Below, in pieces: positions 1 to 11,900 of a stretch of 64,000 bases of DNA. The stretch's first letter is position 1; every line of letters begins with the position of its first letter. The translations under genes and the position numbers were made by a program. The notes beneath the pieces were generated by a model. It saw only the letters and a list, made by a program, of their open reading frames with translations, was not told the origin of the DNA and ran no database searches. Source of the stretch: Aphelocoma coerulescens (taxonomy: Eukaryota; Chordata; Aves; Passeriformes; Corvidae); assembly GCF_041296385.1 (NCBI RefSeq), contig NC_091034.1, positions 3,050,807 to 3,114,806 of the forward strand. The letters are read 5' to 3'.

Positions 1-540
1 TCCTACTCGGCCGCTTTTCGGCGTGTGCACTGCCCGCATACACACGGGTGCTGTGCTCGGCTTTCCCTCGGCTCCAGGCACAAGGGTGCTTTCTCAGTTT
101 TGCAGCGTCCCCGGTTCCCCACGTTGCCCTCGCTCAGCGAAACGTGCCGGGGGAGAAGCACTTGCTGGATGAGTCTTTCCGTGTGCAAGACTTTGAACGC
201 AGCACCACAATCTGGGCCACGAGGAAGCCTTGATGAAGAAGGTGGTTTTGTCCTGGCACCTCTCTCCAGTGCGAGATGCCTGCCGAAGCTCTTTGCCTCT
301 TGCGAGAGTGCGGTGGGCAGCGGGGTAAACTGGAGCCGAGAAGGACCGGGCAGACAGCACCGCCATCCGACAGGTGCTTTGCAGGTTGTGCCGGGGAAAG
401 CGGACTGGCCCTGGCTGGAAGGCGCTGCAGCTAGGCGCTCCCCCAAGTGTCGGAGGCAAAGGCCGCGTGAGCTTGCCGTCCCCGGCACGGCTCTCTGTGC
501 GAGACGTAGCCCAGAAGCTTTCCCTTTCCATTCAGAGCAC

Positions 541-840
541 CAGAGAGGCAGAATGCAGTGGTACGTATTGCTCAGGAGGAAAGGGGCACGGCCCGGCCGC
601 GTTCGGGCAGAAGCAGCGCGCTGGAGCGCTTCGCTGCCGGCACAGAGTTCCGGGCGAGAGGCAGACGACCGGTCCGCCTCCGGGAGAACGAAGGTACGGC
701 GTGCTCGAAAAGGCGAGGAACGAAGCCGCGGAGCACCGGGCTCGGGTGCGCGTCGTCCGGGCTTGCGAGACGAGCGTGGCTGCCACTCTCCTGCCTGCAG
801 AATTCACCTTACAGCCTCAGGAAGGAGGACGACGCGCCAC
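541..840. other. CpG-dense core of the monomer (shown in copy 1)
   Basis: By hand count this 300-bp stretch is about 67% GC with about 37 CpG, close to or above expectation for its composition. It would meet the usual base-composition criteria of a CpG island, and it recurs in every copy. It is followed at once by 60 bp without any CpG (841-900). No TATA box or Sp1-type GC box is evident, so a promoter role is only a possibility. Only one rare variant (G at monomer 654, copy 38) falls in this core. Confidence 0.6.
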
Positions 841-849
841 AGTTACTTG

Positions 850-864
850 TGCTGCTGCTGCTGC
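850..864 (+). repeat. (TGC)5 microtract inside the monomer
   Basis: Five TGC triplets in a row occur at monomer positions 850-864. The tract has the same length in every copy, since the 1,459-bp period never slips. It is short enough to be replication-stable. Confidence 0.85.
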
Positions 865-911
865 CTAGTCCTCTTGCAGAGCTCTGTGGAGGCAAATGCA
901 CTTCCCTTCCG

Positions 912-928
912 TCTCCGAGTTTCGGAGA
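912..928. repeat. Inverted repeat, 7-bp arms and 3-base loop, carrying site C
   Basis: The sequence tctccgagtttcggaga has arms 912-918 and 922-928 that are perfect reverse complements, separated by three bases. Variable site C (919) is the first loop base: g in most copies, c in copies 2, 5 and 11 (2378, 6755, 15509). Pairing is unaffected by the variant. No function is assigned; short inverted repeats are common in GC-rich DNA. Confidence 0.55.
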
Positions 929-1047
929 ACACGATGGTAGGGTGCAGCGGAGCAGGGAAGTACAGAAGTGCACCGCTGAGATTGCTGTTGCTTACGTGCA
1001 GAAGGCGAAGGTGCAAGCCAGCACTGGCTTTTGCTTCTAGAGCCGTT

Positions 1048-1070
1048 CTCCAGGAGAGCAGCTGCTGGAG
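1048..1070. repeat. Inverted repeat around a 10-bp perfect palindrome
   Basis: A perfect palindrome agcagctgct lies at 1057-1066 and contains an E-box-type CAGCTG core. It sits within a wider pairing of ctccag (1048-1053) with ctggag (1065-1070). It is invariant in the copies examined. A binding role for bHLH proteins is possible on motif grounds only. Confidence 0.4.
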
Positions 1071-1337
1071 GTTGACAGCGGTAGCTGCGAGGCTGAAAAA
1101 CAAGGCAGGACGTCGGGCTTAGAAGAAAGGCACAGGGGCCACAGTGTGATGTGCGCTTTTGGAAGGCTGCTCGGAGAAGGGGCACTTTCGGAGAGCTTTC
1201 TGCTTTGACCTGTGCTCCTGGCCGAGCTCTAGCTGCTGGGACTCTGAAAGGCTGAATGACTAGGAAAGTGCTTGTGTCCACGCTGTGGATTGAGCACGAT
1301 CCTTTTTGCAGCAGCGAGAACACACTCGGCCCACTGG

Positions 1338-1366
1338 GCTCGTGAACGAGCGTTTACCAGACGTCT
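1338..1366. repeat. Two adjacent palindromes carrying variable sites I and A
   Basis: The first element, gctcgtgaacgagc (1338-1351), has 6-bp complementary arms around two bases. The second, agacgtct (1359-1366), is a perfect 8-bp palindrome containing an AatII site. Site I (1340) lies in an arm of the first and is changed to c in copies 36, 37, 39 and 42. Site A (1363) lies in the second and is changed to t in copies 3-10, 12, 14, 17, 24, 27 and 30. Each change breaks the symmetry of its element. Confidence 0.5.
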
Positions 1367-1459
1367 GCAATTCGGTGCACTGCACACACAAGCCCGGTGC
1401 TCCCCGGTTTCTTTCTCCGCCTGCCGTTGTCTGGACAGAAGAGAAGCCCAGCCACGGCA

Positions 1460-2918
1460 TCCTACTCGGCCGCTTTTCGGCGTGTGCACTGCCCGCATAC
1501 ACACGGGTGCTGTGCTCGGCTTTCCCTCGGCTCCAGGCACAAGGGTGCTTTCTCAGTTTTGCAGCGTCCCCGGTTCCCCACGTTGCCCTCGCTCAGCGAA
1601 ACGTGCCGGGGGAGAAGCACTTGCTGGATGAGTCTTTCCGTGTGCAAGACTTTGAACGCAGCACCACAATCTGGGCCACGAGGAAGCCTTGATGAAGAAG
1701 GTGGTTTTGTCCTGGCACCTCTCTCCAGTGCGAGATGCCTGCCGAAGCTCTTTGCCTCTTGCGAGAGTGCGGTGGGCAGCGGGGTAAACTGGAGCCGAGA
1801 AGGACCGGGCAGACAGCACCGCCATCCGACAGGTGCTTTGCAGGTTGTGCCGGGGAAAGCGGACTGGCCCTGGCTGGAAGGCGCTGCAGCTAGGCGCTCC
1901 CCCAAGTGTCGGAGGCAAAGGCCGCGTGAGCTTGCCGTCCCCGGCACGGCTCTCTGTGCGAGACGTAGCCCAGAAGCTTTCCCTTTCCATTCAGAGCACC
2001 AGAGAGGCAGAATGCAGTGGTACGTATTGCTCAGGAGGAAAGGGGCACGGCCCGGCCGCGTTCGGGCAGAAGCAGCGCGCTGGAGCGCTTCGCTGCCGGC
2101 ACAGAGTTCCGGGCGAGAGGCAGACGACCGGTCCGCCTCCGGGAGAACGAAGGTACGGCGTGCTCGAAAAGGCGAGGAACGAAGCCGCGGAGCACCGGGC
2201 TCGGGTGCGCGTCGTCCGGGCTTGCGAGACGAGCGTGGCTGCCACTCTCCTGCCTGCAGAATTCACCTTACAGCCTCAGGAAGGAGGACGACGCGCCACA
2301 GTTACTTGTGCTGCTGCTGCTGCCTAGTCCTCTTGCAGAGCTCTGTGGAGGCAAATGCACTTCCCTTCCGTCTCCGACTTTCGGAGAACACGATGGTAGG
2401 GTGCAGCGGAGCAGGGAAGTACAGAAGTGCACCGCTGAGATTGCTGTTGCTTACGTGCAGAAGGCGAAGGTGCAAGCCAGCACTGGCTTTTGCTTCTAGA
2501 GCCGTTCTCCAGGAGAGCAGCTGCTGGAGGTTGACAGCGGTAGCTGCGAGGCTGAAAAACAAGGCAGGACGTCGGGCTTAGAAGAAAGGCACAGGGGCCA
2601 CAGTGTGATGTGCGCTTTTGGAAGGCTGCTCGGAGAAGGGGCACTTTCGGAGAGCTTTCTGCTTTGACCTGTGCTCCTGGCCGAGCTCTAGCTGCTGGGA
2701 CTCTGAAAGGCTGAATGACTAGGAAAGTGCTTGTGTCCACGCTGTGGATTGAGCACGATCCTTTTTGCAGCAGCGAGAACACACTCGGCCCACTGGGCTC
2801 GTGAACGAGCGTTTACCAGACGTCTGCAATTCGGTGCACTGCACACACAAGCCCGGTGCTCCCCGGTTTCTTTCTCCGCCTGCCGTTGTCTGGACAGAAG
2901 AGAAGCCCAGCCACGGCA
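1460..2918. repeat. Monomer copy 2, C=c haplotype
   Basis: This copy is identical to copy 1 at the variable sites except for C=c at 2378. The same allele recurs only in copies 5 and 11. Confidence 0.9.
1628..2581 (+). other. Longest ATG open frame of the monomer (317 codons), probably not a gene
   Basis: This frame is shown once; the same frame recurs every 1,459 bp. It stays open upstream to a GTG at 1397 (394 codons), but GTG is not a normal eukaryotic start, and the first ATG is at 1628 in a poor initiation context (t at -3, a at +4). The translation is rich in Arg, Ser, Ala and Cys, has no signal peptide, membrane segment or motif I recognise, and overlaps equally long frames on both strands. 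Six variants fall in the 394-codon frame: five change the residue (E Arg to Gln, B Arg to Ser, F Arg to Leu, D Arg to His, C Val to Leu) and one is silent (G). That is not the pattern of a protected protein. The unit length is not a multiple of three, so frames do not run on from copy to copy. Confidence 0.15.
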
Positions 2919-5900
2919 TCCTACTCGGCCGCTTTTCGGCGTGTGCACTGCCCGCATACACACGGGTGCTGTGCTCGGCTTTCCCTCGGCTCCAGGCACA
3001 AGGGTGCTTTCTCAGTTTTGCAGCGTCCCCGGTTCCCCACGTTGCCCTCGCTCAGCGAAACGTGCCGGGGGAGAAGCACTTGCTGGATGAGTCTTTCCGT
3101 GTGCAAGACTTTGAACGCAGCACCACAATCTGGGCCACGAGGAAGCCTTGATGAAGAAGGTGGTTTTGTCCTGGCACCTCTCTCCAGTGCGAGATGCCTG
3201 CCGAAGCTCTTTGCCTCTTGCGAGAGTGCGGTGGGCAGCGGGGTAAACTGGAGCCGAGAAGGACCGGGCAGACAGCACCGCCATCCGACAGGTGCTTTGC
3301 AGGTTGTGCCGGGGAAAGCGGACTGGCCCTGGCTGGAAGGCGCTGCAGCTAGGCGCTCCCCCAAGTGTCGGAGGCAAAGGCCGCGTGAGCTTGCCGTCCC
3401 CGGCACGGCTCTCTGTGCGAGACGTAGCCCAGAAGCTTTCCCTTTCCATTCAGAGCACCAGAGAGGCAGAATGCAGTGGTACGTATTGCTCAGGAGGAAA
3501 GGGGCACGGCCCGGCCGCGTTCGGGCAGAAGCAGCGCGCTGGAGCGCTTCGCTGCCGGCACAGAGTTCCGGGCGAGAGGCAGACGACCGGTCCGCCTCCG
3601 GGAGAACGAAGGTACGGCGTGCTCGAAAAGGCGAGGAACGAAGCCGCGGAGCACCGGGCTCGGGTGCGCGTCGTCCGGGCTTGCGAGACGAGCGTGGCTG
3701 CCACTCTCCTGCCTGCAGAATTCACCTTACAGCCTCAGGAAGGAGGACGACGCGCCACAGTTACTTGTGCTGCTGCTGCTGCCTAGTCCTCTTGCAGAGC
3801 TCTGTGGAGGCAAATGCACTTCCCTTCCGTCTCCGAGTTTCGGAGAACACGATGGTAGGGTGCAGCGGAGCAGGGAAGTACAGAAGTGCACCGCTGAGAT
3901 TGCTGTTGCTTACGTGCAGAAGGCGAAGGTGCAAGCCAGCACTGGCTTTTGCTTCTAGAGCCGTTCTCCAGGAGAGCAGCTGCTGGAGGTTGACAGCGGT
4001 AGCTGCGAGGCTGAAAAACAAGGCAGGACGTCGGGCTTAGAAGAAAGGCACAGGGGCCACAGTGTGATGTGCGCTTTTGGAAGGCTGCTCGGAGAAGGGG
4101 CACTTTCGGAGAGCTTTCTGCTTTGACCTGTGCTCCTGGCCGAGCTCTAGCTGCTGGGACTCTGAAAGGCTGAATGACTAGGAAAGTGCTTGTGTCCACG
4201 CTGTGGATTGAGCACGATCCTTTTTGCAGCAGCGAGAACACACTCGGCCCACTGGGCTCGTGAACGAGCGTTTACCAGACTTCTGCAATTCGGTGCACTG
4301 CACACACAAGCCCGGTGCTCCCCGGTTTCTTTCTCCGCCTGCCGTTGTCTGGACAGAAGAGAAGCCCAGCCACGGCATCCTACTCGGCCGCTTTTCGGCG
4401 TGTGCACTGCCCGCATACACACGGGTGCTGTGCTCGGCTTTCCCTCGGCTCCAGGCACAAGGGTGCTTTCTCAGTTTTGCAGCGTCCCCGGTTCCCCACG
4501 TTGCCCTCGCTCAGCGAAACGTGCCGGGGGAGCAGCACTTGCTGGATGAGTCTTTCCGTGTGCAAGACTTTGAACGCAGCACCACAATCTGGGCCACGAG
4601 GAAGCCTTGATGAAGAAGGTGGTTTTGTCCTGGCACCTCTCTCCAGTGCGAGATGCCTGCCGAAGCTCTTTGCCTCTTGCGAGAGTGCGGTGGGCAGCGG
4701 GGTAAACTGGAGCCGAGAAGGACCGGGCAGACAGCACCGCCATCCGACAGGTGCTTTGCAGGTTGTGCCGGGGAAAGCGGACTGGCCCTGGCTGGAAGGC
4801 GCTGCAGCTAGGCGCTCCCCCAAGTGTCGGAGGCAAAGGCCGCGTGAGCTTGCCGTCCCCGGCACGGCTCTCTGTGCGAGACGTAGCCCAGAAGCTTTCC
4901 CTTTCCATTCAGAGCACCAGAGAGGCAGAATGCAGTGGTACGTATTGCTCAGGAGGAAAGGGGCACGGCCCGGCCGCGTTCGGGCAGAAGCAGCGCGCTG
5001 GAGCGCTTCGCTGCCGGCACAGAGTTCCGGGCGAGAGGCAGACGACCGGTCCGCCTCCGGGAGAACGAAGGTACGGCGTGCTCGAAAAGGCGAGGAACGA
5101 AGCCGCGGAGCACCGGGCTCGGGTGCGCGTCGTCCGGGCTTGCGAGACGAGCGTGGCTGCCACTCTCCTGCCTGCAGAATTCACCTTACAGCCTCAGGAA
5201 GGAGGACGACGCGCCACAGTTACTTGTGCTGCTGCTGCTGCCTAGTCCTCTTGCAGAGCTCTGTGGAGGCAAATGCACTTCCCTTCCGTCTCCGAGTTTC
5301 GGAGAACACGATGGTAGGGTGCAGCGGAGCAGGGAAGTACAGAAGTGCACCGCTGAGATTGCTGTTGCTTACGTGCAGAAGGCGAAGGTGCAAGCCAGCA
5401 CTGGCTTTTGCTTCTAGAGCCGTTCTCCAGGAGAGCAGCTGCTGGAGGTTGACAGCGGTAGCTGCGAGGCTGAAAAACAAGGCAGGACGTCGGGCTTAGA
5501 AGAAAGGCACAGGGGCCACAGTGTGATGTGCGCTTTTGGAAGGCTGCTCGGAGAAGGGGCACTTTCGGAGAGCTTTCTGCTTTGACCTGTGCTCCTGGCC
5601 GAGCTCTAGCTGCTGGGACTCTGAAAGGCTGAATGACTAGGAAAGTGCTTGTGTCCACGCTGTGGATTGAGCACGATCCTTTTTGCAGCAGCGAGAACAC
5701 ACTCGGCCCACTGGGCTCGTGAACGAGCGTTTACCAGACTTCTGCAATTCGGTGCACTGCACACACAAGCCCGGTGCTCCCCGGTTTCTTTCTCCGCCTG
5801 CCGTTGTCTGGACAGAAGAGAAGCCCAGCCACGGCATCCTACTCGGCCGCTTTTCGGCGTGTGCACTGCCCGCATACACACGGGTGCTGTGCTCGGCTTT

Positions 5901-8900
5901 CCCTCGGCTCCAGGCACAAGGGTGCTTTCTCAGTTTTGCAGCGTCCCCGGTTCCCCACGTTGCCCTCGCTCAGCGAAACGTGCCGGGGGAGAAGCACTTG
6001 CTGGATGAGTCTTTCCGTGTGCAAGACTTTGAACGCAGCACCACAATCTGGGCCACGAGGAAGCCTTGATGAAGAAGGTGGTTTTGTCCTGGCACCTCTC
6101 TCCAGTGCGAGATGCCTGCCGAAGCTCTTTGCCTCTTGCGAGAGTGCGGTGGGCAGCGGGGTAAACTGGAGCCGAGAAGGACCGGGCAGACAGCACCGCC
6201 ATCCGACAGGTGCTTTGCAGGTTGTGCCGGGGAAAGCGGACTGGCCCTGGCTGGAAGGCGCTGCAGCTAGGCGCTCCCCCAAGTGTCGGAGGCAAAGGCC
6301 GCGTGAGCTTGCCGTCCCCGGCACGGCTCTCTGTGCGAGACGTAGCCCAGAAGCTTTCCCTTTCCATTCAGAGCACCAGAGAGGCAGAATGCAGTGGTAC
6401 GTATTGCTCAGGAGGAAAGGGGCACGGCCCGGCCGCGTTCGGGCAGAAGCAGCGCGCTGGAGCGCTTCGCTGCCGGCACAGAGTTCCGGGCGAGAGGCAG
6501 ACGACCGGTCCGCCTCCGGGAGAACGAAGGTACGGCGTGCTCGAAAAGGCGAGGAACGAAGCCGCGGAGCACCGGGCTCGGGTGCGCGTCGTCCGGGCTT
6601 GCGAGACGAGCGTGGCTGCCACTCTCCTGCCTGCAGAATTCACCTTACAGCCTCAGGAAGGAGGACGACGCGCCACAGTTACTTGTGCTGCTGCTGCTGC
6701 CTAGTCCTCTTGCAGAGCTCTGTGGAGGCAAATGCACTTCCCTTCCGTCTCCGACTTTCGGAGAACACGATGGTAGGGTGCAGCGGAGCAGGGAAGTACA
6801 GAAGTGCACCGCTGAGATTGCTGTTGCTTACGTGCAGAAGGCGAAGGTGCAAGCCAGCACTGGCTTTTGCTTCTAGAGCCGTTCTCCAGGAGAGCAGCTG
6901 CTGGAGGTTGACAGCGGTAGCTGCGAGGCTGAAAAACAAGGCAGGACGTCGGGCTTAGAAGAAAGGCACAGGGGCCACAGTGTGATGTGCGCTTTTGGAA
7001 GGCTGCTCGGAGAAGGGGCACTTTCGGAGAGCTTTCTGCTTTGACCTGTGCTCCTGGCCGAGCTCTAGCTGCTGGGACTCTGAAAGGCTGAATGACTAGG
7101 AAAGTGCTTGTGTCCACGCTGTGGATTGAGCACGATCCTTTTTGCAGCAGCGAGAACACACTCGGCCCACTGGGCTCGTGAACGAGCGTTTACCAGACTT
7201 CTGCAATTCGGTGCACTGCACACACAAGCCCGGTGCTCCCCGGTTTCTTTCTCCGCCTGCCGTTGTCTGGACAGAAGAGAAGCCCAGCCACGGCATCCTA
7301 CTCGGCCGCTTTTCGGCGTGTGCACTGCCCGCATACACACGGGTGCTGTGCTCGGCTTTCCCTCGGCTCCAGGCACAAGGGTGCTTTCTCAGTTTTGCAG
7401 CGTCCCCGGTTCCCCACGTTGCCCTCGCTCAGCGAAACGTGCCGGGGGAGCAGCACTTGCTGGATGAGTCTTTCCGTGTGCAAGACTTTGAACGCAGCAC
7501 CACAATCTGGGCCACGAGGAAGCCTTGATGAAGAAGGTGGTTTTGTCCTGGCACCTCTCTCCAGTGCGAGATGCCTGCCGAAGCTCTTTGCCTCTTGCGA
7601 GAGTGCGGTGGGCAGCGGGGTAAACTGGAGCCGAGAAGGACCGGGCAGACAGCACCGCCATCCGACAGGTGCTTTGCAGGTTGTGCCGGGGAAAGCGGAC
7701 TGGCCCTGGCTGGAAGGCGCTGCAGCTAGGCGCTCCCCCAAGTGTCGGAGGCAAAGGCCGCGTGAGCTTGCCGTCCCCGGCACGGCTCTCTGTGCGAGAC
7801 GTAGCCCAGAAGCTTTCCCTTTCCATTCAGAGCACCAGAGAGGCAGAATGCAGTGGTACGTATTGCTCAGGAGGAAAGGGGCACGGCCCGGCCGCGTTCG
7901 GGCAGAAGCAGCGCGCTGGAGCGCTTCGCTGCCGGCACAGAGTTCCGGGCGAGAGGCAGACGACCGGTCCGCCTCCGGGAGAACGAAGGTACGGCGTGCT
8001 CGAAAAGGCGAGGAACGAAGCCGCGGAGCACCGGGCTCGGGTGCGCGTCGTCCGGGCTTGCGAGACGAGCGTGGCTGCCACTCTCCTGCCTGCAGAATTC
8101 ACCTTACAGCCTCAGGAAGGAGGACGACGCGCCACAGTTACTTGTGCTGCTGCTGCTGCCTAGTCCTCTTGCAGAGCTCTGTGGAGGCAAATGCACTTCC
8201 CTTCCGTCTCCGAGTTTCGGAGAACACGATGGTAGGGTGCAGCGGAGCAGGGAAGTACAGAAGTGCACCGCTGAGATTGCTGTTGCTTACGTGCAGAAGG
8301 CGAAGGTGCAAGCCAGCACTGGCTTTTGCTTCTAGAGCCGTTCTCCAGGAGAGCAGCTGCTGGAGGTTGACAGCGGTAGCTGCGAGGCTGAAAAACAAGG
8401 CAGGACGTCGGGCTTAGAAGAAAGGCACAGGGGCCACAGTGTGATGTGCGCTTTTGGAAGGCTGCTCGGAGAAGGGGCACTTTCGGAGAGCTTTCTGCTT
8501 TGACCTGTGCTCCTGGCCGAGCTCTAGCTGCTGGGACTCTGAAAGGCTGAATGACTAGGAAAGTGCTTGTGTCCACGCTGTGGATTGAGCACGATCCTTT
8601 TTGCAGCAGCGAGAACACACTCGGCCCACTGGGCTCGTGAACGAGCGTTTACCAGACTTCTGCAATTCGGTGCACTGCACACACAAGCCCGGTGCTCCCC
8701 GGTTTCTTTCTCCGCCTGCCGTTGTCTGGACAGAAGAGAAGCCCAGCCACGGCATCCTACTCGGCCGCTTTTCGGCGTGTGCACTGCCCGCATACACACG
8801 GGTGCTGTGCTCGGCTTTCCCTCGGCTCCAGGCACAAGGGTGCTTTCTCAGTTTTGCAGCGTCCCCGGTTCCCCACGTTGCCCTCGCTCAGCGAAACGTG

Positions 8901-11900
8901 CCGGGGGAGAAGCACTTGCTGGATGAGTCTTTCCGTGTGCAAGACTTTGAACGCAGCACCACAATCTGGGCCACGAGGAAGCCTTGATGAAGAAGGTGGT
9001 TTTGTCCTGGCACCTCTCTCCAGTGCGAGATGCCTGCCGAAGCTCTTTGCCTCTTGCGAGAGTGCGGTGGGCAGCGGGGTAAACTGGAGCCGAGAAGGAC
9101 CGGGCAGACAGCACCGCCATCCGACAGGTGCTTTGCAGGTTGTGCCGGGGAAAGCGGACTGGCCCTGGCTGGAAGGCGCTGCAGCTAGGCGCTCCCCCAA
9201 GTGTCGGAGGCAAAGGCCGCGTGAGCTTGCCGTCCCCGGCACGGCTCTCTGTGCGAGACGTAGCCCAGAAGCTTTCCCTTTCCATTCAGAGCACCAGAGA
9301 GGCAGAATGCAGTGGTACGTATTGCTCAGGAGGAAAGGGGCACGGCCCGGCCGCGTTCGGGCAGAAGCAGCGCGCTGGAGCGCTTCGCTGCCGGCACAGA
9401 GTTCCGGGCGAGAGGCAGACGACCGGTCCGCCTCCGGGAGAACGAAGGTACGGCGTGCTCGAAAAGGCGAGGAACGAAGCCGCGGAGCACCGGGCTCGGG
9501 TGCGCGTCGTCCGGGCTTGCGAGACGAGCGTGGCTGCCACTCTCCTGCCTGCAGAATTCACCTTACAGCCTCAGGAAGGAGGACGACGCGCCACAGTTAC
9601 TTGTGCTGCTGCTGCTGCCTAGTCCTCTTGCAGAGCTCTGTGGAGGCAAATGCACTTCCCTTCCGTCTCCGAGTTTCGGAGAACACGATGGTAGGGTGCA
9701 GCGGAGCAGGGAAGTACAGAAGTGCACCGCTGAGATTGCTGTTGCTTACGTGCAGAAGGCGAAGGTGCAAGCCAGCACTGGCTTTTGCTTCTAGAGCCGT
9801 TCTCCAGGAGAGCAGCTGCTGGAGGTTGACAGCGGTAGCTGCGAGGCTGAAAAACAAGGCAGGACGTCGGGCTTAGAAGAAAGGCACAGGGGCCACAGTG
9901 TGATGTGCGCTTTTGGAAGGCTGCTCGGAGAAGGGGCACTTTCGGAGAGCTTTCTGCTTTGACCTGTGCTCCTGGCCGAGCTCTAGCTGCTGGGACTCTG
10001 AAAGGCTGAATGACTAGGAAAGTGCTTGTGTCCACGCTGTGGATTGAGCACGATCCTTTTTGCAGCAGCGAGAACACACTCGGCCCACTGGGCTCGTGAA
10101 CGAGCGTTTACCAGACTTCTGCAATTCGGTGCACTGCACACACAAGCCCGGTGCTCCCCGGTTTCTTTCTCCGCCTGCCGTTGTCTGGACAGAAGAGAAG
10201 CCCAGCCACGGCATCCTACTCGGCCGCTTTTCGGCGTGTGCACTGCCCGCATACACACGGGTGCTGTGCTCGGCTTTCCCTCGGCTCCAGGCACAAGGGT
10301 GCTTTCTCAGTTTTGCAGCGTCCCCGGTTCCCCACGTTGCCCTCGCTCAGCGAAACGTGCCGGGGGAGCAGCACTTGCTGGATGAGTCTTTCCGTGTGCA
10401 AGACTTTGAACGCAGCACCACAATCTGGGCCACGAGGAAGCCTTGATGAAGAAGGTGGTTTTGTCCTGGCACCTCTCTCCAGTGCGAGATGCCTGCCGAA
10501 GCTCTTTGCCTCTTGCGAGAGTGCGGTGGGCAGCGGGGTAAACTGGAGCCGAGAAGGACCGGGCAGACAGCACCGCCATCCGACAGGTGCTTTGCAGGTT
10601 GTGCCGGGGAAAGCGGACTGGCCCTGGCTGGAAGGCGCTGCAGCTAGGCGCTCCCCCAAGTGTCGGAGGCAAAGGCCGCGTGAGCTTGCCGTCCCCGGCA
10701 CGGCTCTCTGTGCGAGACGTAGCCCAGAAGCTTTCCCTTTCCATTCAGAGCACCAGAGAGGCAGAATGCAGTGGTACGTATTGCTCAGGAGGAAAGGGGC
10801 ACGGCCCGGCCGCGTTCGGGCAGAAGCAGCGCGCTGGAGCGCTTCGCTGCCGGCACAGAGTTCCGGGCGAGAGGCAGACGACCGGTCCGCCTCCGGGAGA
10901 ACGAAGGTACGGCGTGCTCGAAAAGGCGAGGAACGAAGCCGCGGAGCACCGGGCTCGGGTGCGCGTCGTCCGGGCTTGCGAGACGAGCGTGGCTGCCACT
11001 CTCCTGCCTGCAGAATTCACCTTACAGCCTCAGGAAGGAGGACGACGCGCCACAGTTACTTGTGCTGCTGCTGCTGCCTAGTCCTCTTGCAGAGCTCTGT
11101 GGAGGCAAATGCACTTCCCTTCCGTCTCCGAGTTTCGGAGAACACGATGGTAGGGTGCAGCGGAGCAGGGAAGTACAGAAGTGCACCGCTGAGATTGCTG
11201 TTGCTTACGTGCAGAAGGCGAAGGTGCAAGCCAGCACTGGCTTTTGCTTCTAGAGCCGTTCTCCAGGAGAGCAGCTGCTGGAGGTTGACAGCGGTAGCTG
11301 CGAGGCTGAAAAACAAGGCAGGACGTCGGGCTTAGAAGAAAGGCACAGGGGCCACAGTGTGATGTGCGCTTTTGGAAGGCTGCTCGGAGAAGGGGCACTT
11401 TCGGAGAGCTTTCTGCTTTGACCTGTGCTCCTGGCCGAGCTCTAGCTGCTGGGACTCTGAAAGGCTGAATGACTAGGAAAGTGCTTGTGTCCACGCTGTG
11501 GATTGAGCACGATCCTTTTTGCAGCAGCGAGAACACACTCGGCCCACTGGGCTCGTGAACGAGCGTTTACCAGACTTCTGCAATTCGGTGCACTGCACAC
11601 ACAAGCCCGGTGCTCCCCGGTTTCTTTCTCCGCCTGCCGTTGTCTGGACAGAAGAGAAGCCCAGCCACGGCATCCTACTCGGCCGCTTTTCGGCGTGTGC
11701 ACTGCCCGCATACACACGGGTGCTGTGCTCGGCTTTCCCTCGGCTCCAGGCACAAGGGTGCTTTCTCAGTTTTGCAGCGTCCCCGGTTCCCCACGTTGCC
11801 CTCGCTCAGCGAAACGTGCCGGGGGAGCAGCACTTGCTGGATGAGTCTTTCCGTGTGCAAGACTTTGAACGCAGCACCACAATCTGGGCCACGAGGAAGC

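Larger units (their letters stand above)
1..1459. repeat. Reference monomer (copy 1), arbitrary phase
   Basis: This copy carries the majority allele at all ten variable positions: E(20)=g, B(156)=a, F(467)=g, D(506)=g, G(654)=g, C(919)=g, H(1182)=g, J(1223)=c, I(1340)=t, A(1363)=g. It has one EcoRI site (800-805), one HindIII site (515-520) and AatII sites at 1109-1114 and 1360-1365. The second AatII site is lost in copies with A=t. The natural boundary of the unit cannot be found inside a pure array. A weak internal resemblance links 25-52 and 1375-1401: both begin gtgcactg and end ggtgct about 22 bp later, possibly a trace of an older internal duplication. Confidence 0.9.

Noticed and set aside
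106..132. G-quadruplex on the minus strand
   Set aside because: Only three close runs of three or more G occur here, and likewise three near 738-760 on the plus strand. The four-run rule is not met.
365..376. CTCF-like core, as seen in some macrosatellites
   Set aside because: Only a partial match to the core consensus, with mismatches at key positions. It would need ChIP data to be worth listing.
921..935. CENP-B box-like match
   Set aside because: TTCG, the central A and CG are in place, but the last two required G are a and t. One partial match in 1.46 kb is expected by chance.
1..1459. Polyadenylation signal or complete transcription unit in the monomer
   Set aside because: No AATAAA or ATTAAA on either strand and no TATA box. 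Splice-like sequences (for example tttttgcag near 1303-1311, aaggtacgg near 691-699) are too common by chance to call.
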